From assembly GCA_017500935.1 (NCBI GenBank), contig JAFVXW010000016.1, positions 62,001-126,000 of the forward strand: DNA of 64,000 nucleotides, in the 5' to 3' direction. The position numbers and the translations under genes are program-made. This DNA is from Lachnospiraceae bacterium. Its GTDB lineage: Bacteria; Bacillota; Clostridia; Lachnospirales; Lachnospiraceae. The notes beneath the pieces are model-generated. The model was given only the letters and a program-made list of their open reading frames with translations, did not search any database and was not told the origin of the DNA. Shown one piece after another: positions 6,972 to 17,426 of this stretch (its first letter is position 1; the number at the start of each line of letters is the position of its first letter).

Positions 6972-8606
6972 TTAAAACGCAATGGTAACGGAAGTTCCTT
7001 TTTGCGGGGCGCTTTCCAGCGTGATCTCAGCGTTGTGATAGGCTGCGGCATGCTTGACAATGGAAAGACCAAGACCGGTACCGCCGGATTGCCGGGAGTG
7101 ACTTTTGTCCACACGGTAAAAGCGTTCAAAAATACGGCTGTGATGTTCCGGCGGAATGCCGATACCGGTATCACTGACAGTCAGGCGTCTGTTTTCGACA
7201 TTGATGACAACACTGCCGCCGGGAATATTGTATTTGATGGCGTTGTCGCAAAGATTGTACACCGCTTCCTGAAGAAGACGGCGGATACCTGTTAACGTAA
7301 AGCCATTGCCGGTAAGGGATATGGTAATATTTTTTTGAGCGGCGCTTTTTTCGAGAAGCGCTTTTACTTCCGATGCAAGCTCCAGCATATCCACAGCTTC
7401 CGTAGGCATTACGATACCTTCATCCAGCTGTGACAGGCGTAAGATGTCTTCCACCAGATTAAACAGCCTGGCAGCTTCCCTGCGGATATGTCCGATGAAA
7501 CGAAGCGAATCCTCCGGTTTGACCAGACCGTTTTCCAACAGTTCTGCACTGCCGATAATACTCTGTAAAGGCGTTTTTAATTCATGGGAAACATTGGCGG
7601 AAAACTCCCGGCGCATCTGTTCGGAGCGAAGCTGTTCTGTAATATCAAAAGCAAGCACAACAGCGCCGATCACGCTGCCGTTGGACTGGATACGGCTTAA
7701 GTCAAACTGATAATCCCGTCCGTTTCGTTTGTCTCTGGTATGACCGTGGCCGGAGTCCAGAGCGCGGTTGACAGCCTCACGCATGGTGCTGGTTCTGTCG
7801 ATCTGCAGGAAATTTTTGCCGATACAGTCCTGGCTGGCTTCAAACAGCTGCCGGGCAGCGGGATTGATGCTGAGAATGGTGCCGTCGCTGTCAAGCAGGA
7901 CGAGTCCCTCCTGCATACTGCCTGTGATCTGGTCAAATTCATCGGTTTTTCGCCGCAGCGTTTCCATCTGGGAGCTGATCTGATTGTGCTGGCGGTGGAT
8001 ACGGTGAAGCAGCGGATAAATTTCTTCATACGCTTCATATTTTAAAGGCTGCTCCAGATCCAGTCTGTTGAGCGGCTCCACAATTTTCTGTGCCATCCGG
8101 CGGGCTAAAAATGCGGAGAGGCTGATGGCAATGGCGGCGATCAGAATGATGGGCCAGAGCATGCCAAGCATCAGGGACCATGCGGATTTCTGATTGGCGG
8201 AAATCCTGAGGATCGTGCCGTCTTTTAACTTTTGGGCTTCATAATAGGTCTGTTCCGTCAGAGTGGAGGAAGTGCGGACAGAACTGCCGGAGCCGGTTTT
8301 GAGTGCTGTCTGAATTTCTTCGCGGTCTGCATGATTTTCCATAGAAGTCTGGTCTGCCTGAGTATCAAACAAAACTGTGCCGTCGGCGGATACCCAGGTA
8401 ATACGGAAACGATCAGCTTCCACATTTTCTAAAAAGGCGTTGCCGTACTGCTCTGTGGCGGTTACAGCAAGGCTCAGTTCGTCTTTTAACTGTGCGATCT
8501 GTACCTGGGTGAAATGGGTATACAAAACGCCCATGACCACGCTTAAGCTGCATAAAAGAACCACTGCGGCCACCAAAACCGTGGAACGAAAAATCTTACT
8601 TGTCAT
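6972..8606 (-). CDS. PhoR-like membrane sensor histidine kinase
   Basis: A 544-residue two-component sensor. It has a first transmembrane segment at about 8-30, an extracytoplasmic region to about 145, a second transmembrane segment (LGMLWPIILIAAIAISLSAF), a HAMP-like linker, and a PAS domain (GSMQEGLVLLDSDGTILSIN). The dimerisation/phosphoacceptor segment ANVSHELKTPLQSI has His at about residue 341. The HATPase domain has LCDNAIKYN, DTGIGIPPEH and GGTGLGLSIVKH. This is the order found in PhoR/WalK-type kinases of Bacillota. Its start codon overlaps the end of the response regulator gene by 11 bases, so the two are co-translated. A phosphate stimulus is plausible from the architecture but not shown. 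Confidence 0.92.
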   Translation of the reverse strand: MTSKIFRSTVLVAAVVLLCSLSVVMGVLYTHFTQVQIAQLKDELSLAVTATEQYGNAFLENVEADRFRITWVSADGTVLFDTQADQTSMENHADREEIQTALKTGSGSSVRTSSTLTEQTYYEAQKLKDGTILRISANQKSAWSLMLGMLWPIILIAAIAISLSAFLARRMAQKIVEPLNRLDLEQPLKYEAYEEIYPLLHRIHRQHNQISSQMETLRRKTDEFDQITGSMQEGLVLLDSDGTILSINPAARQLFEASQDCIGKNFLQIDRTSTMREAVNRALDSGHGHTRDKRNGRDYQFDLSRIQSNGSVIGAVVLAFDITEQLRSEQMRREFSANVSHELKTPLQSIIGSAELLENGLVKPEDSLRFIGHIRREAARLFNLVEDILRLSQLDEGIVMPTEAVDMLELASEVKALLEKSAAQKNITISLTGNGFTLTGIRRLLQEAVYNLCDNAIKYNIPGGSVVINVENRRLTVSDTGIGIPPEHHSRIFERFYRVDKSHSRQSGGTGLGLSIVKHAAAYHNAEITLESAPQKGTSVTIAF

Positions 8607-9276
8607 TTCCTGCCTCCAGACGGTAGCCTACATTACGGACTGTTTCAATGATATGCCCGTAACTGCCCAGTTTCTGGCGCAGCGTGCGGATGTGCATATC
8701 TACCGTGCGCGTTTCCACAGAAACGGCAGACTGCCAGACATCGGCCAGAAGCTGTTCTCTGGTAAAGGCAAAACCGGGATGGGATAAAAACAGATGAAGA
8801 AGTTCATATTCTTTGAAAGTTAAAGGTACGCGTTCTCCGTCAATGGTGACGATGTGTTCGGCGGCATTCAGCGCCAGAGTACCAATCTGGAAAAGTGCCG
8901 GATTCTGCGCAGGTTTGCAGCGGCGCAGCACAGCCTTGACACGGCTGATCATTTCCATAATACCAAAGGGCTTGACCAGATAATCGTCAGCACCAAGGTC
9001 CAGACTCTGGATCTTGTCATATTCGGTTCCGCGGGCAGTAGCCATGATGACAGGAATATCCCGGTATTCTTTGGAAGCTTTCAGCATTTTTAAAAGTGTA
9101 ACCCCGTCTTTTCCGGGGAGCATGACATCCAGGATGATGAGTGTTGGCTTTTCATACTGCAGGGCTTCATAAAAACTGTCACCGTCTTCAAAGCCCCGTG
9201 CACAAAAACCGGTGGAAGTCAGGGCATATACTTCGATGTCACGGATACTGGAATCATCTTCCACACACCAGATCAT
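8596..9276 (-). CDS. PhoB/OmpR-family response regulator
   Basis: A 226-residue regulator. The receiver domain (1-115) has the acidic pair at the N-terminus (WCVEDDSS), the phosphoacceptor Asp in ILDVMLPGKDG and the conserved Lys in DDYLVKPFG. The C-terminal winged helix (130-226) has LTFKEYELLHLFLSHPG and VDMHIRTLRQKLG, typical of OmpR/PhoB DNA-binding domains. It is the first gene of a two-gene unit with the sensor kinase and carries AAAGGAGG before the ATG. Its targets are unknown; the Na/phosphate symporter 5 kb away is one candidate. Confidence 0.92.
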   Translation of the reverse strand: MIWCVEDDSSIRDIEVYALTSTGFCARGFEDGDSFYEALQYEKPTLIILDVMLPGKDGVTLLKMLKASKEYRDIPVIMATARGTEYDKIQSLDLGADDYLVKPFGIMEMISRVKAVLRRCKPAQNPALFQIGTLALNAAEHIVTIDGERVPLTFKEYELLHLFLSHPGFAFTREQLLADVWQSAVSVETRTVDMHIRTLRQKLGSYGHIIETVRNVGYRLEAGNDK

Positions 9277-9345
9277 AGCGATTCCTCCTTTGTTGTTTCG
9301 TATTCAAAAACAGGCAGCACCAAAGTCAGGTACTGCCCGGAAAAA

Positions 9346-10806
9346 TTATTTGGTTTTGGGTTCGCAGGTCAGATGCATGCCCAGTTTTTTGAGGATTCCT
9401 TCATCCACTGCAGACAAAAGCACTGTGGAATGGATCTCGCATCCCTTTAACAGAGGCAGGGCTTCCAGCGCGCGCGCTGCATTGGGATCGTTGGCTGCAC
9501 TGATGGAAAGTGCGATCAGAATCTCGTCTGTATGCAGACGGGGATTGCTGCTGCCAAGATAGCTGGTCTTTAAGGACTGGATGGGGCGGATCGCATCGGG
9601 GGAAACAAGATGCAGTTCATGTCCCAGATTTGCCAGAACTTTCAGGGCATTCAGCAGACAGGCAGAAGCAGCTCCTAAAAGCGGGGAAGTCTTGCCGGTC
9701 ACAATGGAACCGTCCGGAAGCTGGATCGCAACTGCCGGTGCGCCGGTTTCTTCTTCGCGTGCTGCCGCAGCGGCGATCACCTTGCGGTCTGCCACGCCGA
9801 TGCCGGCCTGTTTCATTAACAGTTCCAGTTTATATAATACGGAAGGAGAGCTGTTGCCGCGTTTTAAGTCTACAAGACAGTTGTAATAGCGGCGGATGAT
9901 CTCCTGCCAGGAAGCCTCTTTACAGATCTGATCGTCCACAATACAGTTGCCGACCATGTTCACGCCCATATCGGTGGGAGATTTGTAAGGGCATTCGCCG
10001 GAAATCTGTTCCATGATGGCGCTGACAACCGGGAAAATCTCCACATCGCGGTTATAGTTGACGGTGGTGACACCGTAAGCTTCCAGATGGAAGGGGTCGA
10101 TCATGTTGACATCGCTTAAATCTGCGGTGGCAGCCTCGTAAGCTAAGTTGACAGGGTGCTTAAGCGGCAGATTCCAGATGGGGAAAGTCTCAAATTTGGC
10201 ATAACCGGCGTTGATCCCCTTTTTGTGGTCATGGTAAAGCTGGGAAAGACAGGTAGCCATCTTGCCGCTGCCGGGACCGGGAGCAGTCACCACGATCAGG
10301 GGACGGGTGGTTTCGATGTATTCGTTGCGTCCGTAGCCGTCATCGCTGACAATACGCTCTACGTTGGCCGGATAGCCTTCGATCATATAATGGATATAAC
10401 ACTTTATGTTCAGATTCTGCAGCTTTTTGCGGAAATTGTCAGCGGCAGGCTGACCGCTGTACTGGGTGATGACAACACTGCCCACCATCAGACCGATCTT
10501 TTCAAAAGATTCGATGAGACGGATCACCTCCAGATCATAGGTCAGACCGGAATCGCGGCGCATCTTGTTGGCTTCGATGGAACCGGCGCTGATGGCGATC
10601 ACCACTTCTGCCTGATCCTTCAGCTGCAAAAGCATCTTCAACTTACTGTCGGGTTCAAACCCGGGCAGAACACGGGATGCATGGTAATCATCAAAAAGCT
10701 TGCCGCCGAATTCCAGATACAGCTTGTCGCCAAACATAGCGATGCGCTGACGGATATGCTCAGACTGCATCTGCAGATATTTTTGATTATCAAATCCAAT
10801 ATTCAT
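9346..10806 (-). CDS. DUF1846 family protein
   Basis: A 486-residue cytoplasmic protein with the hallmarks of DUF1846, a family widespread in Bacillota. It opens with MNIGFDNQKYLQMQSEHIRQ, carries a KLYLEFGGKLFDDYHASRVL block, and contains a P-loop-like VVTAPGPGSGKMATCLSQLY near 175. Length is as expected for the family (about 490-500). The family's biochemical role is unproven. The glycine-rich loop and conserved acidic residues suggest nucleotide or phosphate binding, which is inference. It lies 69 bases upstream of the response regulator on the same strand and may share a transcript with the two-component genes. Confidence 0.88.
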   Translation of the reverse strand: MNIGFDNQKYLQMQSEHIRQRIAMFGDKLYLEFGGKLFDDYHASRVLPGFEPDSKLKMLLQLKDQAEVVIAISAGSIEANKMRRDSGLTYDLEVIRLIESFEKIGLMVGSVVITQYSGQPAADNFRKKLQNLNIKCYIHYMIEGYPANVERIVSDDGYGRNEYIETTRPLIVVTAPGPGSGKMATCLSQLYHDHKKGINAGYAKFETFPIWNLPLKHPVNLAYEAATADLSDVNMIDPFHLEAYGVTTVNYNRDVEIFPVVSAIMEQISGECPYKSPTDMGVNMVGNCIVDDQICKEASWQEIIRRYYNCLVDLKRGNSSPSVLYKLELLMKQAGIGVADRKVIAAAAAREEETGAPAVAIQLPDGSIVTGKTSPLLGAASACLLNALKVLANLGHELHLVSPDAIRPIQSLKTSYLGSSNPRLHTDEILIALSISAANDPNAARALEALPLLKGCEIHSTVLLSAVDEGILKKLGMHLTCEPKTK

Positions 10807-10930
10807 ACACTTGCCTCTTTCTTATGGTACATTTATGCACGACCAAATTCAAAGTTTATTATATACCGGTCACAGGGGAAAAATCCACTGTTTTATAGAA
10901 AAAATTCAGAATACTTTCATAGTTTCACTA

Positions 10931-10959
10931 TTGATTTATCTGTATCCTCTGACTATAAT
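10931..10959 (+). promoter_or_regulatory. Sigma-A promoter of ftsH
   Basis: -35 TTGATT (10931-10936), a 17-base spacer and a perfect -10 TATAAT (10954-10959), 79 bases before the ftsH start codon. Confidence 0.78.
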
Positions 10960-11038
10960 TAGTAAATACTTGTGTAAAATATAAGGAAATCATGAATGAT
11001 ACTGTTTGTAATACAGCAGTTAGAGAAAGGTAATGTAA

Positions 11039-13288
11039 ATGGATAATAATACGAATCCGTATAACAACGGAAATGGACGCGGACCCGGAAACGGACCGGG
11101 AAGAGGTCCCGGAAACGGAGGTCACGGCAATGGAAACGGCGGCCCCGGCGGTTCCGGACAGAATCCCAAAAAGACCAATCTGGTCATGCTGGCGATCGCG
11201 GCGGTTGTAACACTGATCGGTATGAGCATTTTTATGAAGACATTTGAAAATGCAACCAATCAGGAGATCAGCTACTCTGAATTCCAGCAGATGGTCAAGG
11301 ACGGCGAGGTGGAAAGGGTCGTTTTTGACGATGAGAAGGTTTATATTGAGCCAAAGGATGAACAGCAGCAGAGTATTTTCAGAACTTCACCGCAGATTAC
11401 GTACTGGACAGGAAAAGTACAGTCCAACGATGCGCTGCATGAGTTTCTGGAAGAGCACGGTGTGGAGCATGACAGGGATACGCCGGAGAATTCCAGCTTT
11501 CTGCTGACAATGATTTTATATTATGTGCTTCCCATGGCACTGATGTGGCTTTTATTGAGCGTGCTGTTCCGCAGGATGGGCGGCAGCGGCGGTCCCATGG
11601 GTGTGGGCAAGAGCAACGCCAAGGTTTATGTGCAGAAGGAAACCGGTGTGACATTCAAGGACGTAGCCGGCGAGGATGAAGCCAAGGAATCCTTACAGGA
11701 AGTAGTGGATTTTCTGCATAATCCCCAGAAATATGTTAAGATCGGTGCAAAGCTTCCCAAGGGTGCGCTTTTGGTGGGCCCTCCCGGTACCGGTAAGACA
11801 CTGCTTGCAAAAGCGGTTGCAGGTGAGGCGAAAGTACCGTTTTTCTCCCTGACAGGCTCTGACTTTATTGAATTGTACGTTGGTGTGGGTGCCTCCCGTG
11901 TGCGTGATCTGTTTAAGGAAGCCACCAAGAATGCACCGTGCATCATTTTTATCGATGAGATCGATGCCATCGGCCGCAGCCGTGACAACAAATACGGCGG
12001 CAATGAAGAACGTGAGCAGACTTTAAACCAGCTGCTTTCCGAGATGGACGGCTTTGATACCTCCAAGGGTATTCTGGTGCTTGGTGCGACCAACCGCCCT
12101 GAGATTCTGGATAAGGCACTGCTTCGCCCGGGCCGTTTTGACAGACGCATCATTGTTGACAAACCGGACTTGAAAGGACGTGTGGATATCCTGAAAGTGC
12201 ATGCCAAGGGCGTGAACATGGATGAAACCGTGGATTTTGAAGAGATCGCACTGGCAACCAGCGGCGCGGTGGGTTCTGATCTTGCCAATATGATCAACGA
12301 AGCGGCGATCAATGCCGTAAAACAGGGAAGAAACTTTGTCAGCCAGAAGGATCTGTTTGAAGCTGTGGAACAGGTGCTTGTGGGCAAAGAGAAAAAAGAC
12401 CGTATCATGAGTGCCAAGGAGCGCCGGATCGTGTCTTATCACGAGGTAGGCCATGCGCTGATCGCAGCCCTGCAGAAAAATTCCGAACCTGTACAGAAAA
12501 TTACCATTGTACCCCGTACCATGGGTGCACTGGGATATGTGATGCATGTACCCGAGGAAGAAAAATATCTTAACACCAAAGCAGAGATCCACGATATGCT
12601 GGTTGGGTATCTGGGAGGACGCGCAGCGGAAGAAATCGTGTTTGAAACGGTGACCACCGGTGCGGCCAATGACATTGAACAGGCCACCAACCTTGCAAAA
12701 TCCATGGTAACACGCTTTGGTATGAGTGAAAAGTTTGGTCTGATCGGTCTGGCTTCCATTGAAAACCAGTATCTGGACGGCCGCTCCGTACTCAACTGTT
12801 CCGATATCACGGCAGCAGAGATCGACCAGGAAGTTATGAAGATCTTAAAAGAGTGCTATCAGGAAGCGCTGGAGCTTTTGTCTGACAACCGCGAAGTGAT
12901 GGATAAGCTGGCAGATTTCCTGATCGAGCGCGAAACCATTACAGGCAAGGAGTTTATGCGTATTTACCGCGAGATCAAGGGTATTCCCGAACCGCCCGAA
13001 GAAGAACCGGTAAAAAAACATGAACATGGCGAACTGGTCAGAAAATGTGCCGAACAGAGAATGGCTGATGAAGAGCACAAAAAAGTAGAACGGCCGGAGG
13101 AACTTGGTCAGAAGGAAGAAAAAGCGGAAGCTGAGCCTGAAAACACACAAGCTGCAGCGCCTGCAGAATCCGAAGCGCCGGTTTTGGAACGCTGGATGCC
13201 GCCTGCCCCTAAGCCTGAGAAAAACGAGGGTTCCAAAGGAAGATTTTCGGGAGCAGCCCTGCCTAAGGATGACGAAGATAACAAATAA
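11039..13288 (+). CDS. ftsH: ATP-dependent zinc metalloprotease FtsH
   Basis: A 749-residue membrane-anchored AAA+ protease that degrades misfolded membrane proteins and some regulators. The first 45 residues are an unusual Gly/Asn/Pro-rich low-complexity stretch ahead of transmembrane segment 1 ([18 protein letters not shown]). A short external domain and a second membrane segment near 160-180 follow. The AAA domain has Walker A GPPGTGKT from residue 247, Walker [12 protein letters not shown] and the second-region-of-homology segment [18 protein letters not shown]. The protease domain has the zinc site HEVGH at 468-472. The C-terminus has a long charged and Pro-rich tail of about 110 residues beyond the usual end. 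RBS AGAAAGG precedes ATG 11039. A terminator separates it from uvrC. Confidence 0.97.
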   Translation: MDNNTNPYNNGNGRGPGNGPGRGPGNGGHGNGNGGPGGSGQNPKKTNLVMLAIAAVVTLIGMSIFMKTFENATNQEISYSEFQQMVKDGEVERVVFDDEKVYIEPKDEQQQSIFRTSPQITYWTGKVQSNDALHEFLEEHGVEHDRDTPENSSFLLTMILYYVLPMALMWLLLSVLFRRMGGSGGPMGVGKSNAKVYVQKETGVTFKDVAGEDEAKESLQEVVDFLHNPQKYVKIGAKLPKGALLVGPPGTGKTLLAKAVAGEAKVPFFSLTGSDFIELYVGVGASRVRDLFKEATKNAPCIIFIDEIDAIGRSRDNKYGGNEEREQTLNQLLSEMDGFDTSKGILVLGATNRPEILDKALLRPGRFDRRIIVDKPDLKGRVDILKVHAKGVNMDETVDFEEIALATSGAVGSDLANMINEAAINAVKQGRNFVSQKDLFEAVEQVLVGKEKKDRIMSAKERRIVSYHEVGHALIAALQKNSEPVQKITIVPRTMGALGYVMHVPEEEKYLNTKAEIHDMLVGYLGGRAAEEIVFETVTTGAANDIEQATNLAKSMVTRFGMSEKFGLIGLASIENQYLDGRSVLNCSDITAAEIDQEVMKILKECYQEALELLSDNREVMDKLADFLIERETITGKEFMRIYREIKGIPEPPEEEPVKKHEHGELVRKCAEQRMADEEHKKVERPEELGQKEEKAEAEPENTQAAAPAESEAPVLERWMPPAPKPEKNEGSKGRFSGAALPKDDEDNK

Positions 13289-13296
13289 GTAAAAGG

Positions 13297-13336
13297 CAAA
13301 AGGCCATCTGTGATCATGATTGCAGGTGGCTTTTTA
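13297..13336 (+). terminator. Terminator between ftsH and uvrC
   Basis: Imperfect stem AAAAGGCCATCTG / CAGGTGGCTTTTT with an AT-rich loop, ending in TTTTT, directly after the ftsH stop codon. The uvrC start codon lies 19 bases beyond it, so some read-through or a promoter within this short gap must serve uvrC. Confidence 0.75.
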
Positions 13337-13354
13337 GACAACAGGAAATTACTT

Positions 13355-15217
13355 ATGTTCAATATTGAAGAAGAATTGAGAAAAATGCCGGAAAAACCCG
13401 GTGTATACATTATGCACGACGCGCAGGATGCGGTTATTTATGTGGGAAAAGCCATCCGCCTGCGCAGCCGTGTGCGCTCCTATTTCAGGGAAAATATCGG
13501 CAGAGGTCCCTCCATCGATAAGATGGTGACACAGATCGCACGTTTTGAGTATATTGTGACGGATTCAGAACTGGAAGCTCTGGTTTTGGAGAATAACCTG
13601 ATTAAGGAGCACAATCCCAAATATAACACGCTGCTCAAAGACGATAAAACCTACCCCTATATCAAGGTGACGGTGGGAGAAGCCTATCCGCGCGTCTTGT
13701 TCAGCCGTTTGATGAAAAAGGACAAATCCAGATATTTTGGCCCCTTTACCTCCGCGGCAGCGGTAAAAGATACCATCGAACTGCTCAATAAGCTGTTTAA
13801 GCTGCGGACCTGCAGCCGGGTGCTGCCCAGAGACTGCGGTACAGAGAGACCCTGCTTAAATTACCATATCGGACAGTGCATGGCGCCCTGTGAAGGAAAG
13901 ATCAGTCAGGCTGAGTACCGCAAAAACGTGGATAAAGCGCTGGAATTTTTAAACGGCAATTACAATATGATCCTGGATGAACTGCAGGCGAAGATGGAAG
14001 CGGCAGCAGAAGAGCTGGAATTTGAAGAGGCAGCCCGTTACCGGGATCTGTATAATTCCGTCAAACAGGTTTCCCAGAAGCAGAAGATCACAGACAGTGA
14101 TCTGGAGGACAAGGATATCATTGCGCTGGACAAAGACGGCGGCGAAGCTGTCGTGCAGGTGTTTTTTGTGCGTGCGGGCAAGCTGATCGGCAGAGAGCAT
14201 TTTTATATGACCCATGTGGAGGATGCAGACAAGGCACAGATCCTGCTGGATTTTGTCAAACAGTTTTATGCCGGAACGCCTTTTGTACCGAGAGAGCTGA
14301 TTTTGCAGAAGGAAATCGACGAAGTGGAGATTTTACAGGAATGGCTTTCCCTGCGGCGAGGCTCAAAGGTGCATATCCGCGTGCCCAAAAAAGGACAGAA
14401 AGAAAAGCTGGTGGAACTGGCAGCACAGAATGCGCGTCTGGTGCTGGAAAAGGACAGAGAGCGCATTCAGAGAGAACAGGCCCGCACCGTGGGGGCGGTG
14501 CGCCAGATCGCACAGCTTCTGGATCTGCCTATTCTGGAACGTATGGAAGCCTTTGATATTTCCAATATCAGCGGTTTTGAAAACGTGGGTTCTATGGTGG
14601 TTTTTGAAAAAGGAAAAGAAAAACGCAGTGATTACCGCAAATTCAAGATCCGTGCGGTGTCAGGACCGGATGACTATGCCTGCATGAAGGAAGTGCTGAC
14701 AAGGCGTTTTGTACATGGCATGGAAGAAGCGCAGAAACTGGAAGAAAAGCAGATCGCACAGCAGTTCGGCAGTTTTACCAGATTCCCGGATCTGATCTTA
14801 ATGGACGGCGGCAAAGGGCAGGTCAATATCGCATTGCAGGTGCTTGAGGAGCTGCAGCTGTCCATTCCTGTCTGTGGAATGGTAAAAGATGACAATCACA
14901 GGACACGCGGTCTGTATTATAATAATGAAGAGATACCGATCGACAGAAATTCGGAAGGTTTTAAACTGATCACACGGATTCAGGATGAAGCACACCGGTT
15001 TGCCATTGAGTATCACAGACTGCTGCGTACCAAAGATCAGGTAAAAAGTATTCTGGATGAGATCCCCGGTGTGGGACCTGCCAGAAGAAAGGCATTGATG
15101 CGGCATTTTTCCTCTCTTGAAGAGATCAAAGCTGCGTCTGCGGAAGAAATCGCCCAAAAAGCGCAGCTGCCTCTTTCGGTAGCGGAGGAAATTTGCCTGT
15201 TTTTTGGTAAAAACTGA
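13355..15217 (+). CDS. uvrC: Excinuclease ABC subunit C
   Basis: A 620-residue nucleotide-excision-repair nuclease that makes both incisions around a lesion held by UvrA/UvrB. The N-terminal GIY-YIG domain starts at [12 protein letters not shown] and includes [19 protein letters not shown] cysteine-containing region ([23 protein letters not shown] in part) lies near 165-190. The UVR motif is near 205-240 ([19 protein letters not shown]). The RNase H-like C domain holds [21 protein letters not shown] and the DD/H-type residues. The C-terminal helix-hairpin-helix reads [22 protein letters not shown] 13355 is chosen because family members begin [16 protein letters not shown]; the frame upstream runs through the terminator. 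Confidence 0.96.
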   Translation: MFNIEEELRKMPEKPGVYIMHDAQDAVIYVGKAIRLRSRVRSYFRENIGRGPSIDKMVTQIARFEYIVTDSELEALVLENNLIKEHNPKYNTLLKDDKTYPYIKVTVGEAYPRVLFSRLMKKDKSRYFGPFTSAAAVKDTIELLNKLFKLRTCSRVLPRDCGTERPCLNYHIGQCMAPCEGKISQAEYRKNVDKALEFLNGNYNMILDELQAKMEAAAEELEFEEAARYRDLYNSVKQVSQKQKITDSDLEDKDIIALDKDGGEAVVQVFFVRAGKLIGREHFYMTHVEDADKAQILLDFVKQFYAGTPFVPRELILQKEIDEVEILQEWLSLRRGSKVHIRVPKKGQKEKLVELAAQNARLVLEKDRERIQREQARTVGAVRQIAQLLDLPILERMEAFDISNISGFENVGSMVVFEKGKEKRSDYRKFKIRAVSGPDDYACMKEVLTRRFVHGMEEAQKLEEKQIAQQFGSFTRFPDLILMDGGKGQVNIALQVLEELQLSIPVCGMVKDDNHRTRGLYYNNEEIPIDRNSEGFKLITRIQDEAHRFAIEYHRLLRTKDQVKSILDEIPGVGPARRKALMRHFSSLEEIKAASAEEIAQKAQLPLSVAEEICLFFGKN

Positions 15218-15318
15218 TTTCCTGTTGCAGACAGATATGATAAAATGTAACTGTTCAGCAGGGCTGTGCATTTTGGACAGCTTGGAACAGCAGGATCTTA
15301 GGCAGGAAGGAGCAGCTC

Positions 15319-16263
15319 ATGGCAAGCATCAGTTTGGTAAAGATCATCGAAAAGATGAAGCTGGAGAATCTCACACCGGAGGTTTCCGTGAAAGGAATCC
15401 GTATCACGCAGCCGGACATCAACAGACCGGCGCTGCAGCTGGCGGGATATTTTGAACATTTTGAGGCTACCCGACTGCAGGTGATCGGTTTTGTGGAGTA
15501 TTCCTATATCGCCAGTCTCCCTCTGGAGGAAGAACGCAGGGTTTTGGAGAAGCTTTTTTCTTATCCCATTCCGGGTATTGTGTTCTGCAGGGAGCTGCAT
15601 CCGGATGAGCTTTTCAGAAAGATCGCCATTGAGAAGAATGTGCCGCTTCTGATGACCCGCAAGGCAACTTCCGGCTTTATGGCAGAGATCATCCGCTGGC
15701 TGAATGTGGAGCTGGCGCCCTGTATTTCCGTGCACGGTGTTTTGGTTGACGTATTCGGTGAAGGTCTTTTGATCACCGGTGAAAGCGGCATCGGCAAATC
15801 CGAGGCAGCGCTTGAGCTGGTAAAAAGAGGACACCGTCTGGTGACGGACGATGTGGTGGAGATCCGCAAGGTAAGTGAAGATACCCTGGTGGGAAGAGCC
15901 CCGGATATTACAAAGAATTTTATAGAATTGAGAGGTATCGGCATCGTCGATATCAAGGCACTGTTTGGTGCATCCAGCGTTAAGGAGACACAGAGTATCG
16001 ATCTGGTCATCCGTCTGGAGGAATGGGACCGTGACAAGGAATATGACCGTCTGGGTCTGGAAGAGGAATACACAGAGTATCTTGGGAATAAGATAGTGTG
16101 TCACAATATTCCGATCCGTCCGGGCCGTAATCTGGCGATGATCTGTGAATCGGCGGCGGTCAACCACCGTCAGAAAAAAATGGGCTACAACGCGGCTCAG
16201 GAACTCTATGCGCGTGTGCAGAAATCGCTGGCACGCAAGCGCGGGGAAGAAGAGGAAGACTGA
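15319..16263 (+). CDS. hprK: HPr kinase/phosphorylase
   Basis: A 314-residue bifunctional enzyme that phosphorylates and dephosphorylates Ser46 of HPr (and Crh) and so controls carbon catabolite repression with CcpA. It has an N-terminal domain (1-130), Walker A GESGIGKSEAAL starting at about residue 154, and the HprK signature around LRGIGIVDIKALFG. Length is normal. GAAGGAG precedes the ATG. It begins 101 bases after uvrC and is followed by the ROK kinase after 66 bases. Its likely substrate, the HPr-like protein encoded at 20169, lies 4 kb downstream on the same strand. Confidence 0.96.
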   Translation: MASISLVKIIEKMKLENLTPEVSVKGIRITQPDINRPALQLAGYFEHFEATRLQVIGFVEYSYIASLPLEEERRVLEKLFSYPIPGIVFCRELHPDELFRKIAIEKNVPLLMTRKATSGFMAEIIRWLNVELAPCISVHGVLVDVFGEGLLITGESGIGKSEAALELVKRGHRLVTDDVVEIRKVSEDTLVGRAPDITKNFIELRGIGIVDIKALFGASSVKETQSIDLVIRLEEWDRDKEYDRLGLEEEYTEYLGNKIVCHNIPIRPGRNLAMICESAAVNHRQKKMGYNAAQELYARVQKSLARKRGEEEED

Positions 16264-16329
16264 CTGTCTGGTGTTTTGGCATTTAAGAATGACAGTTGCA
16301 GGATAAAGAAAACAGGAGGACTTTTAGAA

Positions 16330-17268
16330 ATGAGCAAGTATTGTTTTGGTGTTGACGTAGGCGGAACCACTGTCAAACTGGGTCTTTTCAGCACAGAAGG
16401 AACCCTTTTGGATAAATGGGAGATCAAGACCCGCACAGAAGAAGGCGGAACTCTGATCCTGCCCGATATCGCAGACAGCATTCTGGCAAAAATGAACGAA
16501 AAAGGCATCGATAAGGCTGATGTGGCCGGTGTCGGTGTTGGTGTGCCCGGACCTGTTGATAAAGACGGCATTATTCACAATGCGGTTAACCTTGGCTGGG
16601 GAACCTTCAGCGTAAAGGAGGCACTCCAGAAAGTAATTGATATGCCCGTTGCAGTGGGCAATGATGCCAACGTGGCAGCTCTCGGCGAAATGTGGCAGGG
16701 CGGTGCGCGCGGTTATCAGGATGTTGTTCTGGCAACCCTGGGTACCGGTGTAGGCGGCGGCATTATCGTGCAGGGTAAGATTTTAAACGGTTCCATCGGT
16801 GCTGCAGGTGAGATCGGCCATATCCATGTGGAAGACAACGAAACTGACAGCTGCGGCTGCGGCAATGTGGGCTGTCTGGAACAGTACGCATCTGCTACCG
16901 GCGTGGTGCGTCTTGCAAATAAAAAACTGGCATCCTGCGATACTCCCAGCGTGCTGCGCGGTATCGAAGTGACTGCAAAGGATGTCTGGGACGCAGTCAA
17001 AGCCGGTGATGCGCTGGCGATCGAAGTTGCTGATCAGTTCGGCTGGTATCTGGGAAGAGCGTTTGCCAATATCGGCAACGTGGTAAATCCTGAGATCTTC
17101 GTACTGGGCGGCGGTGTGTCCAAAGCTGGTAATATTCTGATCGAATATGTGAAAAAATATTATAAGCCCTATGCATTCCATGCATCCAGAGAAGTACTTT
17201 TCGGCCTTGCAACCCTTGGCAATGACGCAGGTATCTACGGTTCTGCCAAGATGGTACTGAATGACTGA
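16330..17268 (+). CDS. glcK: ROK-family glucokinase
   Basis: A 312-residue sugar kinase. The phosphate-binding loop is at the N-terminus (FGVDVGGTTVKLGLF), the glucose/catalytic region has NDANVAALGEMW, and GEIGHIHVEDN is followed by the ROK zinc motif CGCGNVGCLEQYAS. The ATP-binding LGGGVSKAG lies near 260. These identify a ROK glucokinase, which makes glucose 6-phosphate from glucose and ATP. ATG 16330 follows a strong AGGAGG with 9-base spacing; the extra upstream codons of the frame have none. The gene sits between hprK and murB, a common order in Lachnospiraceae. Confidence 0.93.
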   Translation: MSKYCFGVDVGGTTVKLGLFSTEGTLLDKWEIKTRTEEGGTLILPDIADSILAKMNEKGIDKADVAGVGVGVPGPVDKDGIIHNAVNLGWGTFSVKEALQKVIDMPVAVGNDANVAALGEMWQGGARGYQDVVLATLGTGVGGGIIVQGKILNGSIGAAGEIGHIHVEDNETDSCGCGNVGCLEQYASATGVVRLANKKLASCDTPSVLRGIEVTAKDVWDAVKAGDALAIEVADQFGWYLGRAFANIGNVVNPEIFVLGGGVSKAGNILIEYVKKYYKPYAFHASREVLFGLATLGNDAGIYGSAKMVLND

Positions 17269-17302
17269 CCGTAACTGCAAAGTTACATAAACGGCTGCGC
17301 TT

Positions 17303-17347
17303 CGGCGGGTTATACCGGATTTTTATCAGATCCGGCATGATCCGCCG
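17303..17347. repeat. Nested hairpin between glucokinase and murB
   Basis: Outer arms CGGCGG / CCGCCG enclose inner arms CCGGAT / ATCCGG. A further small hairpin GTGCG-cataa-CGCAC follows near 17381-17395. No T-tract is present, so it may stabilise or process mRNA or belong to the palindromic elements seen elsewhere in the window. Confidence 0.55.
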
Positions 17348-17426
17348 TCCGCCTGCATAGATATAGAAGACGGCAGATCGTGCGCATAACGCACAGAGGT
17401 TTTTACAAAAGCCGGAGTGAGGAAGA

